Source: JBCBSP01 sp039819095 (GTDB taxonomy: Bacteria; Pseudomonadota; Alphaproteobacteria; Caulobacterales; Maricaulaceae). From it: a stretch of DNA of 64,000 nucleotides. The stretch is taken from NCBI GenBank assembly GCA_039819095.1, contig JBCBSP010000006.1, positions 154,148-218,147 on the forward strand. Reading direction: 5' to 3'. The notes below the pieces were generated by a model. The model ran no database searches. It had not been told where the DNA came from and saw only the letters and a list, made by a program, of their open reading frames with translations. Position numbers and translations under genes: made by a program. Position 1 is the stretch's first letter, and every line of letters begins with the position of its first letter. Below, one piece after another: positions 10,406-19,101 of this stretch.

Positions 10406-11433
10406 GGTTCGTCCCCGAACAGGTCGGGCGCGGCTTTCGGCGGCGTCAGCCCCAGATGGGTCCAGGCGCGCGGCGCCGCGATCCGCCCTCTTGGCGTGCG
10501 CTGGATGAAGCCCTGCTGGATGAGGAAGGGTTCAACCACTTCTTCCAGAGCATCGCGCGCCTCTGCGCACGCCGCAGCCAGCGTCTCCACGCCTGCCGGA
10601 CCGCCGGCGAACCCTTCGATGAGAACCCGCAGATAGCGCCGGTCGAGACTGTCGAGCCCGACCTCGTCCACCTCCAGACGCTTCAGCGCCTTGTCGGCCA
10701 CGGCTGCGTTGATGAGAGGCGCGGCATCCGCTTCGGCAAAATCGCGCACCCGCCTCAGGAGCCGCCCCGCCACGCGCGGCGTGCCGCGGGCCCGTCGCGC
10801 GATCTCGCGCGCGCCCGCCTCGTCCATCGCCGCGCCCAGCTTTCGCGCGCCCCGCGTCACGATGCTGGCGAGCTCACCGACATCGTAGAATTCCAACCGA
10901 ACCGGCACGCCGAAGCGGTCGCGAAGCGGCGTCGCCAGGAGCCCGGCGCGCGTGGTCGCCCCAACCAGCGTGAAGGGGGGAAGATCGATCCGCACCGTGC
11001 GCGCGCTCGGCCCCTCGCCGATCACCAGGTCGAGGCAGAAATCTTCCATCGCCGGGTAGAGAATTTCCTCAACGGCCGGCATCAGACGGTGAATCTCGTC
11101 AATAAAGAGCACGTCGCGCTCTTCCAGATTGGTCAGGATGGCGGCGAGGTCGCCCGCCTTGGCGATCACCGGCCCGGACGTGGCGCGGAAGTTCACGCCA
11201 AGCTCCTTGGCCACGATCTGCGCCAGCGTGGTCTTGCCCAGGCCCGGAGGCCCCGAAAGGAGCACATGATCCAGCGCCTCATCGCGCCCGCCGGCGGCGG
11301 ACACAAAGACCTTCAGATTGTCGATCGCAGCCGTCTGCCCGACGAAATCATCAAAGGCGAGCGGGCGCAGCGCCTTGTCGCGACCATCGCCGGTGGCCGG
11401 CTCAGCGCTGATGATGCGCTCCTCCTCACTCAT
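10402..11433 (-). CDS. ruvB: Holliday junction branch-migration ATPase RuvB
   Basis: RuvB is the AAA+ hexameric motor that, with RuvA, moves Holliday junctions. Walker A G-P-P-G-L-G-K-T lies near residue 66, Walker B D-V-L-F-I-D-E-I-H near 115, and sensor G-A-T-T-R-A-G near 160. The winged-helix C-terminus ends in the usual P-R-G-R-x-A sequence. The start at 11433 (M-S-E-E-E-R, 343 aa) matches normal RuvB size. The frame continues upstream to 11565, but that extension runs through an intergenic repeat and is not coding. The gene is followed by ybgC with a 4-base overlap. Confidence 0.97.
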   Translation of the reverse strand: MSEEERIISAEPATGDGRDKALRPLAFDDFVGQTAAIDNLKVFVSAAGGRDEALDHVLLSGPPGLGKTTLAQIVAKELGVNFRATSGPVIAKAGDLAAILTNLEERDVLFIDEIHRLMPAVEEILYPAMEDFCLDLVIGEGPSARTVRIDLPPFTLVGATTRAGLLATPLRDRFGVPVRLEFYDVGELASIVTRGARKLGAAMDEAGAREIARRARGTPRVAGRLLRRVRDFAEADAAPLINAAVADKALKRLEVDEVGLDSLDRRYLRVLIEGFAGGPAGVETLAAACAEARDALEEVVEPFLIQQGFIQRTPRGRIAAPRAWTHLGLTPPKAAPDLFGDEP

Positions 11434-11520
11434 GACCTGGGCCCGTGCATCGGCGCGGCATGATAAGGCGTTTCCCCGGCCTTCGCCGGGAAGACGCCAG
11501 TGGGGAGAAGGGTTTTCGCG

Positions 11521-11627
11521 TGTCATCCCGGACTTGAGCCGGGACCCATTGCGTGACGTTGACACCCGCGTCTCTCATGGCAGGCCAACCGGAATGGGTC
11601 CCGGATCGCTCCGCGTCCGGGATGACA
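11521..11627. repeat. Palindromic intergenic repeat of the type common in Alphaproteobacteria
   Basis: Outer 13-base arms (11521-11533 and 11615-11627, TGTCATCCCGGAC and its complement) and inner 12-base arms (11539-11550 and 11593-11604, CCGGGACCCATT and its complement) form a large interrupted palindrome. The TCATCCCGGAC...CGGGACCCA core is a dispersed repeat family I recognise from many alphaproteobacterial genomes. A second smaller GC hairpin lies at about 11472-11492. It sits between ruvA and ruvB, which are otherwise contiguous, so a repeat insertion into the operon is likely. Confidence 0.8.
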
Positions 11628-11646
11628 GGGCGCCGGTTTGCCACAC

Positions 11647-12294
11647 TCACCGCGCCAGCTCCTTCAGAGCGGCCTTGATCAGCGCGCCTTCAGCGGCCTC
11701 ATCGCCCAGCTGGCCCAGCGCAAGCGCGGCGGCCTGACGGGCTTCGCCTTCGCCATAACCCAGATTGATCAAGGCGGAGACGGCGCCTTCGCGCGCAGCC
11801 GATGCGCCCAGTGATACAGCTTCGCCACCAGCGGGCGCCGCCGTTGCGGGTTTGCGCGCGGATACCGGCTCAAACCGCGCGGCCCTGCGACCGACCGGCG
11901 GCGCCTTGTCCTTCAGCTCCGTCGCGATGCGCTGGGCGAGCTTCTTGCCGACGCCTTTGGCGCGCTCGAAGGCGGACGCATCGCCAAGCGCGGCGGCATT
12001 TTCCACCTCGGAGATGGTCAGCGCGTCCAAGAGGGACAGCGCATGTTTCGCGCCTACCCCCTGCACCGACTGAAGACGCACGAACCAGGCCCGCTCCGGC
12101 TCTGAAAGAAAGCCGAACAGCTTGAACGCGTCCTCACGCACATAGGTCTCGATATGAAGCTGGGCCGTCTCGCCGGGATTAAGCGCGGACAGGGCGCGCA
12201 CGCCCAGCTGCACGAGATAGCCGACCCCGCCAACCTCGATTACGGCCTCGTCCTCGCCCAGACTGTCGACCACGCCCTTCAGCTTGCCGATCAT
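11647..12294 (-). CDS. ruvA: Holliday junction DNA-binding protein RuvA
   Basis: The 215-residue protein binds four-way junctions and loads RuvB. The N-terminal OB-fold (M-I-G-K-L-K-G-V-V) is followed by paired helix-hairpin-helix motifs including V-Q-G-V-G-A-K-H-A and A-K-G-V-G-K-K-L-A near residues 75-125. A flexible Ala/Gly/Pro linker leads to the C-terminal RuvB-binding domain (A-L-x-x-L-G-Y). Its start overlaps the ruvC stop by four bases. Confidence 0.97.
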   Translation of the reverse strand: MIGKLKGVVDSLGEDEAVIEVGGVGYLVQLGVRALSALNPGETAQLHIETYVREDAFKLFGFLSEPERAWFVRLQSVQGVGAKHALSLLDALTISEVENAAALGDASAFERAKGVGKKLAQRIATELKDKAPPVGRRAARFEPVSARKPATAAPAGGEAVSLGASAAREGAVSALINLGYGEGEARQAAALALGQLGDEAAEGALIKAALKELAR

Positions 12295-12785
12295 GAAGCC
12301 ATCCTTGCCGCCGCCCCGCGATGATTGGCGTGGCAGATCGCCACCGCCAACGCGTCCGCCGCGTCCGCATCCGCCTTCGAGCCGGGCAACAGCACCGCAA
12401 CCATCGCGGCGACCTGGGTTTTGTCCGCGCCGCCGGTCCCGACGACCGACTTTTTCACCAGACGGGCCGCGTATTCTCCAACGCGAAGCCCGGCGCGGGC
12501 CGGCGCCAGCACGGCTGCAGCGCGCGCCTGTCCCAGCTTCAGGGCGCTGCCCGGATTGGCGTGAACGAACTGGTCTTCGACCGCCGCTTCATCGGGGCGG
12601 TGCTCGGCGATGAGGGCTCCGACAGCGTCATGAATGGCGCACAGGCGCTGCGGCAGCTCGGTGCGCGGCGGTTTGATCACCCCGTATCCGACCAGCGACA
12701 GGCGCGAGCCGGCCTGCTCGATCACCCCCCAGCCGGTGATGTTGAGGCCGGGATCAATCCCGAGAATGCGAATCGGCGAACTCAT
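12291..12785 (-). CDS. ruvC: Crossover junction endodeoxyribonuclease RuvC
   Basis: RuvC is the resolvase that nicks Holliday junctions symmetrically. The RNase H-like fold shows the first catalytic Asp in I-L-G-I-D-P-G (residue 11), a Glu in A-A-V-E-D-Q-F-V, and C-terminal acidic residues in D-A-A-D-A-L-A-V-A. The ATG at 12785 gives 164 aa, as expected. An 11-residue longer frame is less likely. It is the first gene of the ruvC-ruvA-ruvB-ybgC string, with ATGA coupling to ruvA. Confidence 0.97.
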   Translation of the reverse strand: MSSPIRILGIDPGLNITGWGVIEQAGSRLSLVGYGVIKPPRTELPQRLCAIHDAVGALIAEHRPDEAAVEDQFVHANPGSALKLGQARAAAVLAPARAGLRVGEYAARLVKKSVVGTGGADKTQVAAMVAVLLPGSKADADAADALAVAICHANHRGAAARMAS

Positions 12786-12919
12786 GCGCGAAGCATAGCC
12801 TGAGTTGGGCTCGCACACGCCAGCGCGCGATGCAGGCTTACAGCCGGCCAGAGCGCGGCTTGCCGGAGCCTAAGCCGGCGGGCAGGCTGTGTGCATCAAA
12901 CCAATGAGGACGTTTGCCG

Positions 12920-14926
12920 ATGCGCCTGCTTATCAGCCTTCTGATCGTCGCCATCCTGACCGCCTGTTCCGCTGAGACCGAACCTGAAGCGGCAGGAGCC
13001 TACGATCCCGGAGCCCCTGTGGATGCGGACGGCTTCCACGCCCCAACCGAAGCGACCGCACGGCTGAATGCAGCGGCGGGCGCGGCGCTTCGGCTTGATG
13101 AAGAGAAGGACTTTCGCGACGCGCTGCGCGGCCGCATCGCGCATGAGCCGGATCTGGAGATCCGCGCTGCGGATGGGTCGCTGATCTGGCGCCCTGCCGA
13201 CTACGCCTTTCTGGATGGACTGGAGACCGCAAGCGTCAATCCCAGCCTTCTGCGTCAGGCGCGGCTGAATTCCATCCATGGCCTGTTTGAAGTGACCGAA
13301 GGCGTCTGGCAGGTGCGCGGCTATGATCTGGCCAATATGAGCGTCATCGAGGGCGAGACCGGCTGGATCATCGTCGATCCGCTCACCACGACGGAGACCG
13401 CCAGCGCCGCGCTTTCTCTGGTGAACGCCACGCTCGGCGAGCGCCCGGTCAGCGCCATCATCTTCACCCACAGCCATATCGATCACTTCGGCGGGGTTGG
13501 CGGCGTTGCACCGGCAGAAGTCCTGCAGGGCGGCGAGATCCCGGTCATCGCGCCGGCGGGCTTCAGCCGGGCGGTCGCCGATGAGAATGTTCTGGGCGGT
13601 CAGGTCATGGGCCGGCGCGCCGGCTATATGTACGGCATGTTCCTGCCGCGCACCCCGCGCGGTCATGTCGACGCCGGGCTCGGCAAATCACCCGCCGTAG
13701 GGACCTACACCACCGCGAGGCCGACGCTGGAGATCACCGAGACCGGCCAGAGACTGATGCTGGACGGGGTGGAGTTCGTCTTCCAGTTCGCGCCGGACAC
13801 CGAAGCCCCGGCCGTGCTGACCTTCCACCTGCCGGCGCACAGAGTCTGGAACAGCGCCGACAATGTCGTGCGCACGATGCACAATCTTTACACGCTGCGC
13901 GGCGCGAAAGTCCGCGATGCGATCGCCTGGTCGGATTCCATCGAGGAGGCGCGCCGCCTTTTCGCACCGGACACCGACATCCTCTTCATGGGTCATGGCT
14001 GGCCGGTCTTCGGTCAGAGCGAGGTCGACGCCTATCTGCGACGCCAGAGCGATGTCTATCGCTTTATCCACGATCAGACCTTGCGTCTGGCCAATCAGGG
14101 CCTGACCCCGGATGAGATCGCCGAAACCATAGCTCTCCCCGATGTGCTGGCCCGGGATTTTTCCGTGCGGGGTTATTACGGCACGCTGCGCCATAACGCG
14201 CGGGCGGTCTATCAGCGCTATTTCGGCTGGTTCGACGCGGTGCCGGCGCGCCTGGATCCTCTGCCGCGGTCTGAAGCCGCCGCCCTTTACGTGCAGGCGA
14301 TGGGCGGAGCGGATGCGGTCCTGGAGCGCTCGGAAGCCGCCTTCGAAACCGGCGAGCATCGCTGGGGCGCGGAGCTGGCGCAGCACCTTGTCTTCGCTGC
14401 GCCGCTGAACACCGATGCGCGCGAGCTTCTGGCGCGCCATTACGAGCAGCTGGGCTATCGCGCGGAATCCGCACCCTGGCGCGACATCTATCTGACCGGC
14501 GCGATGGAGGCCCGCAACGGCCCGAACGGGATCGATATCGAAGCGCGCGGCGCCGGCTTGCTGTCCGCCATCCCGCTGGATCTGTTCTTCGCGGCCATGG
14601 CCACGCGTATTGACGGGCTGGCCGCCGCCGAGCGCGATGTCATCCTGAACTTCACCTTCACCGAGCCCGGCGCTGAGGCCGAAACCTGGGTGGTGGAACT
14701 GTCCAACGGCGTCTTGCGCTACGCCCAGGGCGAGCCGGCTGAGAACGCCGCCGCCAGTGTCGACGTCACGCGCCAGTTCTGGCTGCGCCTGATGAGCCGC
14801 GATGCGGGCGTGGTCGACATGGTCACCAGCCGCGATTTCGCCGTCGAAGGTGACCGGGCCGCCCTGCTCGGTTTCTTCGCTCTGCTCGAAGAGGGCGACC
14901 CGGCCTTTGCGATCGTGGAGCCGTAG
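12920..14926 (+). CDS. SdsA-type alkylsulfatase, lipoprotein form
   Basis: The 668-residue protein belongs to the metallo-beta-lactamase-fold alkyl/aryl sulfatases (SdsA1/BDS1 family), which hydrolyse primary alkyl sulfates such as SDS using a di-zinc centre. The metal motif T-H-S-H-I-D-H lies at 183-189. The dimerisation region with R-G-Y-Y-G-T-L-x-H-N-x-R-A-V-Y-Q is near 415-435, and a C-terminal SCP2-like hydrophobic-binding domain completes the usual order. The N-terminus has a lipobox L-T-A-C with Cys16, so the enzyme is probably membrane-anchored rather than freely periplasmic. The ATG at 12920 has TGAGGA 9 bases upstream. It is divergent from ruvC. Confidence 0.9.
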   Translation: MRLLISLLIVAILTACSAETEPEAAGAYDPGAPVDADGFHAPTEATARLNAAAGAALRLDEEKDFRDALRGRIAHEPDLEIRAADGSLIWRPADYAFLDGLETASVNPSLLRQARLNSIHGLFEVTEGVWQVRGYDLANMSVIEGETGWIIVDPLTTTETASAALSLVNATLGERPVSAIIFTHSHIDHFGGVGGVAPAEVLQGGEIPVIAPAGFSRAVADENVLGGQVMGRRAGYMYGMFLPRTPRGHVDAGLGKSPAVGTYTTARPTLEITETGQRLMLDGVEFVFQFAPDTEAPAVLTFHLPAHRVWNSADNVVRTMHNLYTLRGAKVRDAIAWSDSIEEARRLFAPDTDILFMGHGWPVFGQSEVDAYLRRQSDVYRFIHDQTLRLANQGLTPDEIAETIALPDVLARDFSVRGYYGTLRHNARAVYQRYFGWFDAVPARLDPLPRSEAAALYVQAMGGADAVLERSEAAFETGEHRWGAELAQHLVFAAPLNTDARELLARHYEQLGYRAESAPWRDIYLTGAMEARNGPNGIDIEARGAGLLSAIPLDLFFAAMATRIDGLAAAERDVILNFTFTEPGAEAETWVVELSNGVLRYAQGEPAENAAASVDVTRQFWLRLMSRDAGVVDMVTSRDFAVEGDRAALLGFFALLEEGDPAFAIVEP

Positions 14927-14930
14927 CGTT

Positions 14931-15188
14931 TCAGCGATTGTCGGGCTGACTGCGAACCAACTCCAGCCCGCGCCGCGTGATGCGGTACGGCCCGCCCTGG
15001 CGTGACGCCACGGCGCGTTTGCGTTTCAGCTTGCGGAAGATGCGGACTGACACGCCCGGCATCGTCCAGCCTTCACGCGTGAACACGTCAAGGCCGGTGA
15101 TGCGACCGGATGAGGTTTTGGCCGCTTCAATCCGGCCGCCCTTTGCCAGCGCGTGCAACACGCGCTGTTCGTCTTTGGAAATGTCCAT
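14931..15188 (-). CDS. yjhX: YjhX family protein (putative toxin/DNA-binding)
   Basis: An 85-residue protein matching the YjhX family over its full length. It begins M-D-I-S-K-D-E-Q-R-V-L-H-A-L-A-K-G-G-R-I and ends R-I-T-R-R-G-L-E-L-V-R-S-Q, with basic residues throughout and a winged-helix-like pattern. In E. coli, YjhX has been proposed as the toxin of a pair with the acetyltransferase-like YjhQ. No YjhQ-like gene is adjacent here: the neighbours are the alkylsulfatase (convergent, 4 bases away) and tkt. Whether it is toxic is unknown. Confidence 0.82.
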   Translation of the reverse strand: MDISKDEQRVLHALAKGGRIEAAKTSSGRITGLDVFTREGWTMPGVSVRIFRKLKRKRAVASRQGGPYRITRRGLELVRSQPDNR

Positions 15189-15397
15189 GGAAATTCTGTC
15201 TTGAGATCAGCCGCCCATGAGGAAGGCAGGCAAGAAAACAGGCAGCCGGACGCGCTTGCGCCGGGCCGGGTTTCTTCTTGCGCCCCGCTCCAGCCGGAGC
15301 GAGGCCCTAACGGGTCTCAGACAGAGTCAACATAAGCGGCTTTAATGGCGCCGAACGGCTTTCACGGCTAGGACCTGGAAGCCACACATGTCGAATT

Positions 15398-17380
15398 TCA
15401 AACCCGCTTCAGCGCTTCGTTCACCACCGCTTCGGCGGTGATGGAGAATTGCTCGTAGAGTTGTTCCGCCGGCGCTGAGCCGCCAAAGCCGGTCATGCCG
15501 ACAAAGCCGCCATCGCGCCCGATCAGCGCGTCCCAGCCCCAGCGCATCGCCGCTTCGACCGCGACCACCGGAACGCCCGGCGGCAGAACCTGGTCCTGTA
15601 CCGCGCTCGGCTGTGCCAGGAACCGGTCAAGACACGGCGCGGAAACGACGCGCGAGCGCACGCCGCGCGCCTTGAGCGCCTCATGCGCCTCCACCGCGAG
15701 CGCGGTTTCGGTGCCTGAGCCCACCAGAATGGCCTGCGGGTCCTCCTCTTCGCGCAGCGTGTAGGCGCCCCAGGCAGACAGGTTCTCAGACCCGTCATCG
15801 GTGCGCAGGTGAGGCGTCTTCTGACGCGAGAGCGCCAGCACGGTCGGACCGTCGCGACGCTCCAGCGCGCACAGCCAGGCCTCAGCCGCCTCCAGCGCGT
15901 CGGCGGGTCGGAAAACCTCCAGGTTGGGCATGGCGCGCAGCGCCGACAGGTGCTCCACCGGCTGATGGGTCGGCCCATCCTCGCCCAGCCCGATGGAGTC
16001 ATGGGTGAAGACATAGACCACCGGCTGATTCATCAGCGCGGACAGGCGGATCGCCGGGCGGCAATAATCGGAGAAGATCAGGAAGGTGCCGCCATAGGGA
16101 CGCACGCCGCCATGCAGCGCCATCCCGTTCATCGCCGCAGCCATGCCATGCTCGCGCACGCCGTAATGGATATAGGCGCCGGAGAAATCCTCCGGCGTGA
16201 CAGGCTTCTGGGATTTGGCCTTGGTGTTGTTGGAGCCGGTCAGGTCCGCCGAACCGCCGACAAAGCCGGGGATCAGCTCGGCGATGGCCTCGATCGCGTC
16301 GCCGGAGCTGGCGCGCGTCGCCTTGACCGGCTTGCCGGCGGCGACCAGGCGGATATGCGATTTCAGCGCATCAAGCGCGGCATCCGGCAGAGCGCCGGAC
16401 AGCTGCGCCATGAAGGCGTCGCGCTGTCCGTTGACGTCCAGACGCGCCGTCCACGCCGCGCGGGTCTCCGAGGCGCGCGCACCAGAGGCGCGCCACTCGG
16501 CCAGAATATCGGCCGGGATTTCAAACGCGGCGTGCGGCCAGTCCAGAGCCACGCGGGCGCCGGCGATCTCATCAGCGCCGAGCGGCGCGCCATGGGAACC
16601 GGCCGTGCCGGCCTTGGTCGGCGCGCCGAAACCGATCGTGGTCTTACAGGCGATCAGGACCGGCTTGTCGGACGTCTTCGCCGCTTCAAGCGCGGCGTCG
16701 ACAGCTTCGGCGTCATGACCGTCCACGGCCATCGTCATCCAACCGGCGCTCTCAAACCGGGCGCGATGGTCGACCGTGTCGGACAGATCGGTGGAGCCGT
16801 CGATGGAGATGGAGTTATCGTCCCACAGCACGATCAGCTTCGACAGCTTCAGATGCCCGGCGATGGAGATCGCTTCCTGGCTGATGCCTTCCTGAAGATC
16901 GCCGTCAGACGCAATCACCCAGGTGCGGTGGTCCACCAGATCATCGCCATAGCGCGCATTCATCAGACGCTCCGCCAGCGCCATGCCGACAGCGGTGGAG
17001 ATGCCCTGACCGAGCGGGCCGGTCGTCGTCTCCACGCCCGGCGTGTGACCGAACTCGGGATGTCCCGGCGTCTTTGAACCGAGCTGCCGGAAATTCTTCA
17101 GCTCATCGAGCGTCACGCCCTCCACGCCCGACAGGTGCAGCAGCGCGTAGATCAGCATTGAGCCATGGCCCGCCGACAGGACGAAGCGGTCACGATCGGC
17201 CCAGTCGGGGTCAGCCGCATCGTATTTCAGGTGGCGAGTCCAGAGCACGGCGGCCGCGTCCGCCATGCCCATGGGCATGCCGGGATGGCCGCAATTGGCC
17301 GCCTCGACCGCATCCATGGATAAGGCGCGAACGGCATTGGCGAGCTGGCGCGTACGCGCGGCATCGATGGGCTGGCTCAT
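15398..17380 (-). CDS. tkt: Transketolase
   Basis: The thiamine-diphosphate enzyme of the non-oxidative pentose phosphate and Calvin-type pathways transfers two-carbon ketol units. The 660-residue protein has the N-terminal G-H-P-G-M-P-M-G sequence, the ThDP-binding G-D-G-D-L-Q-E-G motif near residue 155, and the central pyrimidine domain with Y-G-V-R-E-H-G-M (catalytic Glu). It is 52 bases downstream of pgi on the same strand, so a pgi-tkt transcript is likely, joining upper glycolysis/Entner-Doudoroff and pentose phosphate steps. The 209 bases between tkt and yjhX show only small hairpins. Confidence 0.97.
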   Translation of the reverse strand: MSQPIDAARTRQLANAVRALSMDAVEAANCGHPGMPMGMADAAAVLWTRHLKYDAADPDWADRDRFVLSAGHGSMLIYALLHLSGVEGVTLDELKNFRQLGSKTPGHPEFGHTPGVETTTGPLGQGISTAVGMALAERLMNARYGDDLVDHRTWVIASDGDLQEGISQEAISIAGHLKLSKLIVLWDDNSISIDGSTDLSDTVDHRARFESAGWMTMAVDGHDAEAVDAALEAAKTSDKPVLIACKTTIGFGAPTKAGTAGSHGAPLGADEIAGARVALDWPHAAFEIPADILAEWRASGARASETRAAWTARLDVNGQRDAFMAQLSGALPDAALDALKSHIRLVAAGKPVKATRASSGDAIEAIAELIPGFVGGSADLTGSNNTKAKSQKPVTPEDFSGAYIHYGVREHGMAAAMNGMALHGGVRPYGGTFLIFSDYCRPAIRLSALMNQPVVYVFTHDSIGLGEDGPTHQPVEHLSALRAMPNLEVFRPADALEAAEAWLCALERRDGPTVLALSRQKTPHLRTDDGSENLSAWGAYTLREEEDPQAILVGSGTETALAVEAHEALKARGVRSRVVSAPCLDRFLAQPSAVQDQVLPPGVPVVAVEAAMRWGWDALIGRDGGFVGMTGFGGSAPAEQLYEQFSITAEAVVNEALKRV

Positions 17381-17432
17381 GGGTCTGGAGGCTTTCTGCT
17401 GACCGGATTAATGGCGTTTCTAAGGGGATTCG

Positions 17433-18983
17433 CTAGCGTTCGGACCCGCCAAGTTGAAGCCGAGCCATCAGCGCCCGGGTGGACGGATCAAAGCCGTCCT
17501 GATCGCCGGACAGGATGGCGTTCGCAAGCGTCTTGCCCAGCTCCACCCCCCATTGGTCGTAAGGGTTGAGCCCGTAGATGAGCGATTCGACGAAAACCTT
17601 GTGCTCATGCAGCGCGATCAGCGCGCCGAGCGCTTCCGGCGTAAGGTCGTCAAGCAGAAGCGTGGAGCTGGCCCGCCCGCCCGGCATGGAGCGGTGCTCA
17701 GCGAACTCGCCCTCGGCGATGCGGCCGTCGAGCAGGGCCGCGCCCTGTGCGACCATATTGGCCGCGAGCGCCGCGGCGCGCGGATCGTCCTGACGGGCGA
17801 GCGCCTCCACACCGACAAAATCCACCGGCGCCTCGTCGAGCCCCTGATGCAGCCACTGGAAGAAGGAGTGCTGCACATCGCAGCCGCGCCCGCCCCAGAC
17901 CAGCGCGCCGCAGGCCTCGTCCGCCAGGGGTTCTCCCGTGCGGGTGACACCCTTGCCAAGCGATTCCATTTCCAGCTGCTGCAGATAGGCGGCCAGACGC
18001 TCCAGCCGGCTGGAATACACCGCGACGCAGCGTGAAGCACGTTTCAGCCCGACCCGGTTCCACACGTCGATGAGCGCCTTGAGCACGGGCAGATTCGCTT
18101 CAGCCGGCGCTTCGGTGAAGTGCCGGTCCATCTCCGCCGCGCCGGCGAGCAGCCGGTCAAACACGTTCGGCTCCAGCGCAATTTCAAGGCAGAGCCCGGC
18201 CGCAGACCAGAGCGAGTAGCGCCCGCCCACGCCGTCAGCGAAGGCGAAGATGCGATCCGGCGCCACACCGAAGGCTTCAGCGCGCTGAGGGTTGGCGGTC
18301 GCCGCGGCAAGCCGCGCGTCAGCGCCGGCCTCGCCGAGGCGCCGCGCAAGCCAGTAGCGCGCAGCGCGGGCATTGAGCAGTGTTTCCTGAGTGGTGAAGG
18401 ATTTTGAGGTGATGCAGACCAGCGTGGTCTGCGGGTCCGCGCCTTCAAGCGCGTCATCCAGATCGGCCGGATCCAGGTTTGAGACGAAGCGCAGCTCGAC
18501 GTCCTCGCGGCTAAAGGCTTTGAGCGCATCGCTGACAAGGCGCGGACCGAGATCCGAGCCGCCAATGCCGATATTGACGACCCGCCGCACAGGATGGCCA
18601 TTCAGCACATCCGGGCGCGCACAAGCTTCAGCGAACTCGCGCGTCGCCGAGCGGGCGGCCCGTAAGGCGTCCGCCACAGCCTGCTCGGTCAGACGCGAAG
18701 GGTCGCGCAGGGCCGGGTGCAGGGCGGGGCGCGCCTCCGTCTCATTAACGGCGGCGCCCGTCAGCAATCTGTCCCGCCAGGCGCTGAAACCGGACGCCTC
18801 GAGCAGGGCGAACAAAGCGTCGAGCGCCGGTCCGTCAAGCCGCTGCTTGCGCGCGTCGAGATGGATGTGGGCCGCGCCAGCCGTCAGCCGGGTATCGCGC
18901 GGCTGGCGGACCAGGGCGGACAGGTCCTCGTCAATCAGTCGCAGCGCGTGATCGGCAAGCGGGTCGAAAACGGAAGCGGGCAT
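17433..18983 (-). CDS. pgi: Glucose-6-phosphate isomerase
   Basis: Interconverts glucose 6-phosphate and fructose 6-phosphate. The 516-residue protein contains N-I-G-I-G-G-S-D-L-G-P near residue 135, the T-S-K-S-F-T-T-Q-E-T phosphate-binding segment near 190, and the C-terminal signature G-L-N-P-Y-D-Q-W-G-V-E-L-G-K. The start at 18983 (M-P-A-S-V-F-D-P) has CAGGA 10 bases upstream. Further in-frame sequence upstream is Arg-rich and not family-like. It is followed by tkt. Confidence 0.96.
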   Translation of the reverse strand: MPASVFDPLADHALRLIDEDLSALVRQPRDTRLTAGAAHIHLDARKQRLDGPALDALFALLEASGFSAWRDRLLTGAAVNETEARPALHPALRDPSRLTEQAVADALRAARSATREFAEACARPDVLNGHPVRRVVNIGIGGSDLGPRLVSDALKAFSREDVELRFVSNLDPADLDDALEGADPQTTLVCITSKSFTTQETLLNARAARYWLARRLGEAGADARLAAATANPQRAEAFGVAPDRIFAFADGVGGRYSLWSAAGLCLEIALEPNVFDRLLAGAAEMDRHFTEAPAEANLPVLKALIDVWNRVGLKRASRCVAVYSSRLERLAAYLQQLEMESLGKGVTRTGEPLADEACGALVWGGRGCDVQHSFFQWLHQGLDEAPVDFVGVEALARQDDPRAAALAANMVAQGAALLDGRIAEGEFAEHRSMPGGRASSTLLLDDLTPEALGALIALHEHKVFVESLIYGLNPYDQWGVELGKTLANAILSGDQDGFDPSTRALMARLQLGGSER

Positions 18984-19101
18984 GCGCGTGGGTCCTGCAA
19001 ATGGCCGAGCCCTCGCCATACCGCTCCCAGCGCCGGCGCGAAAGCCTTTCGGACGTCTCAAGGCGGCGCCAGATGCGAGCGCCAGGCCCGCCCGGCCCTT
19101 C

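Noticed and set aside
11434..11565. N-terminal extension of ruvB
   Set aside because: The extension is formed by the intergenic palindromic repeat and has no RuvB-like sequence. The M-S-E-E-E start matches family length.
15809..17077. Plus-strand reading frame of 422 codons opposite tkt
   Set aside because: It is antisense to a clear transketolase and contains no recognisable domain.
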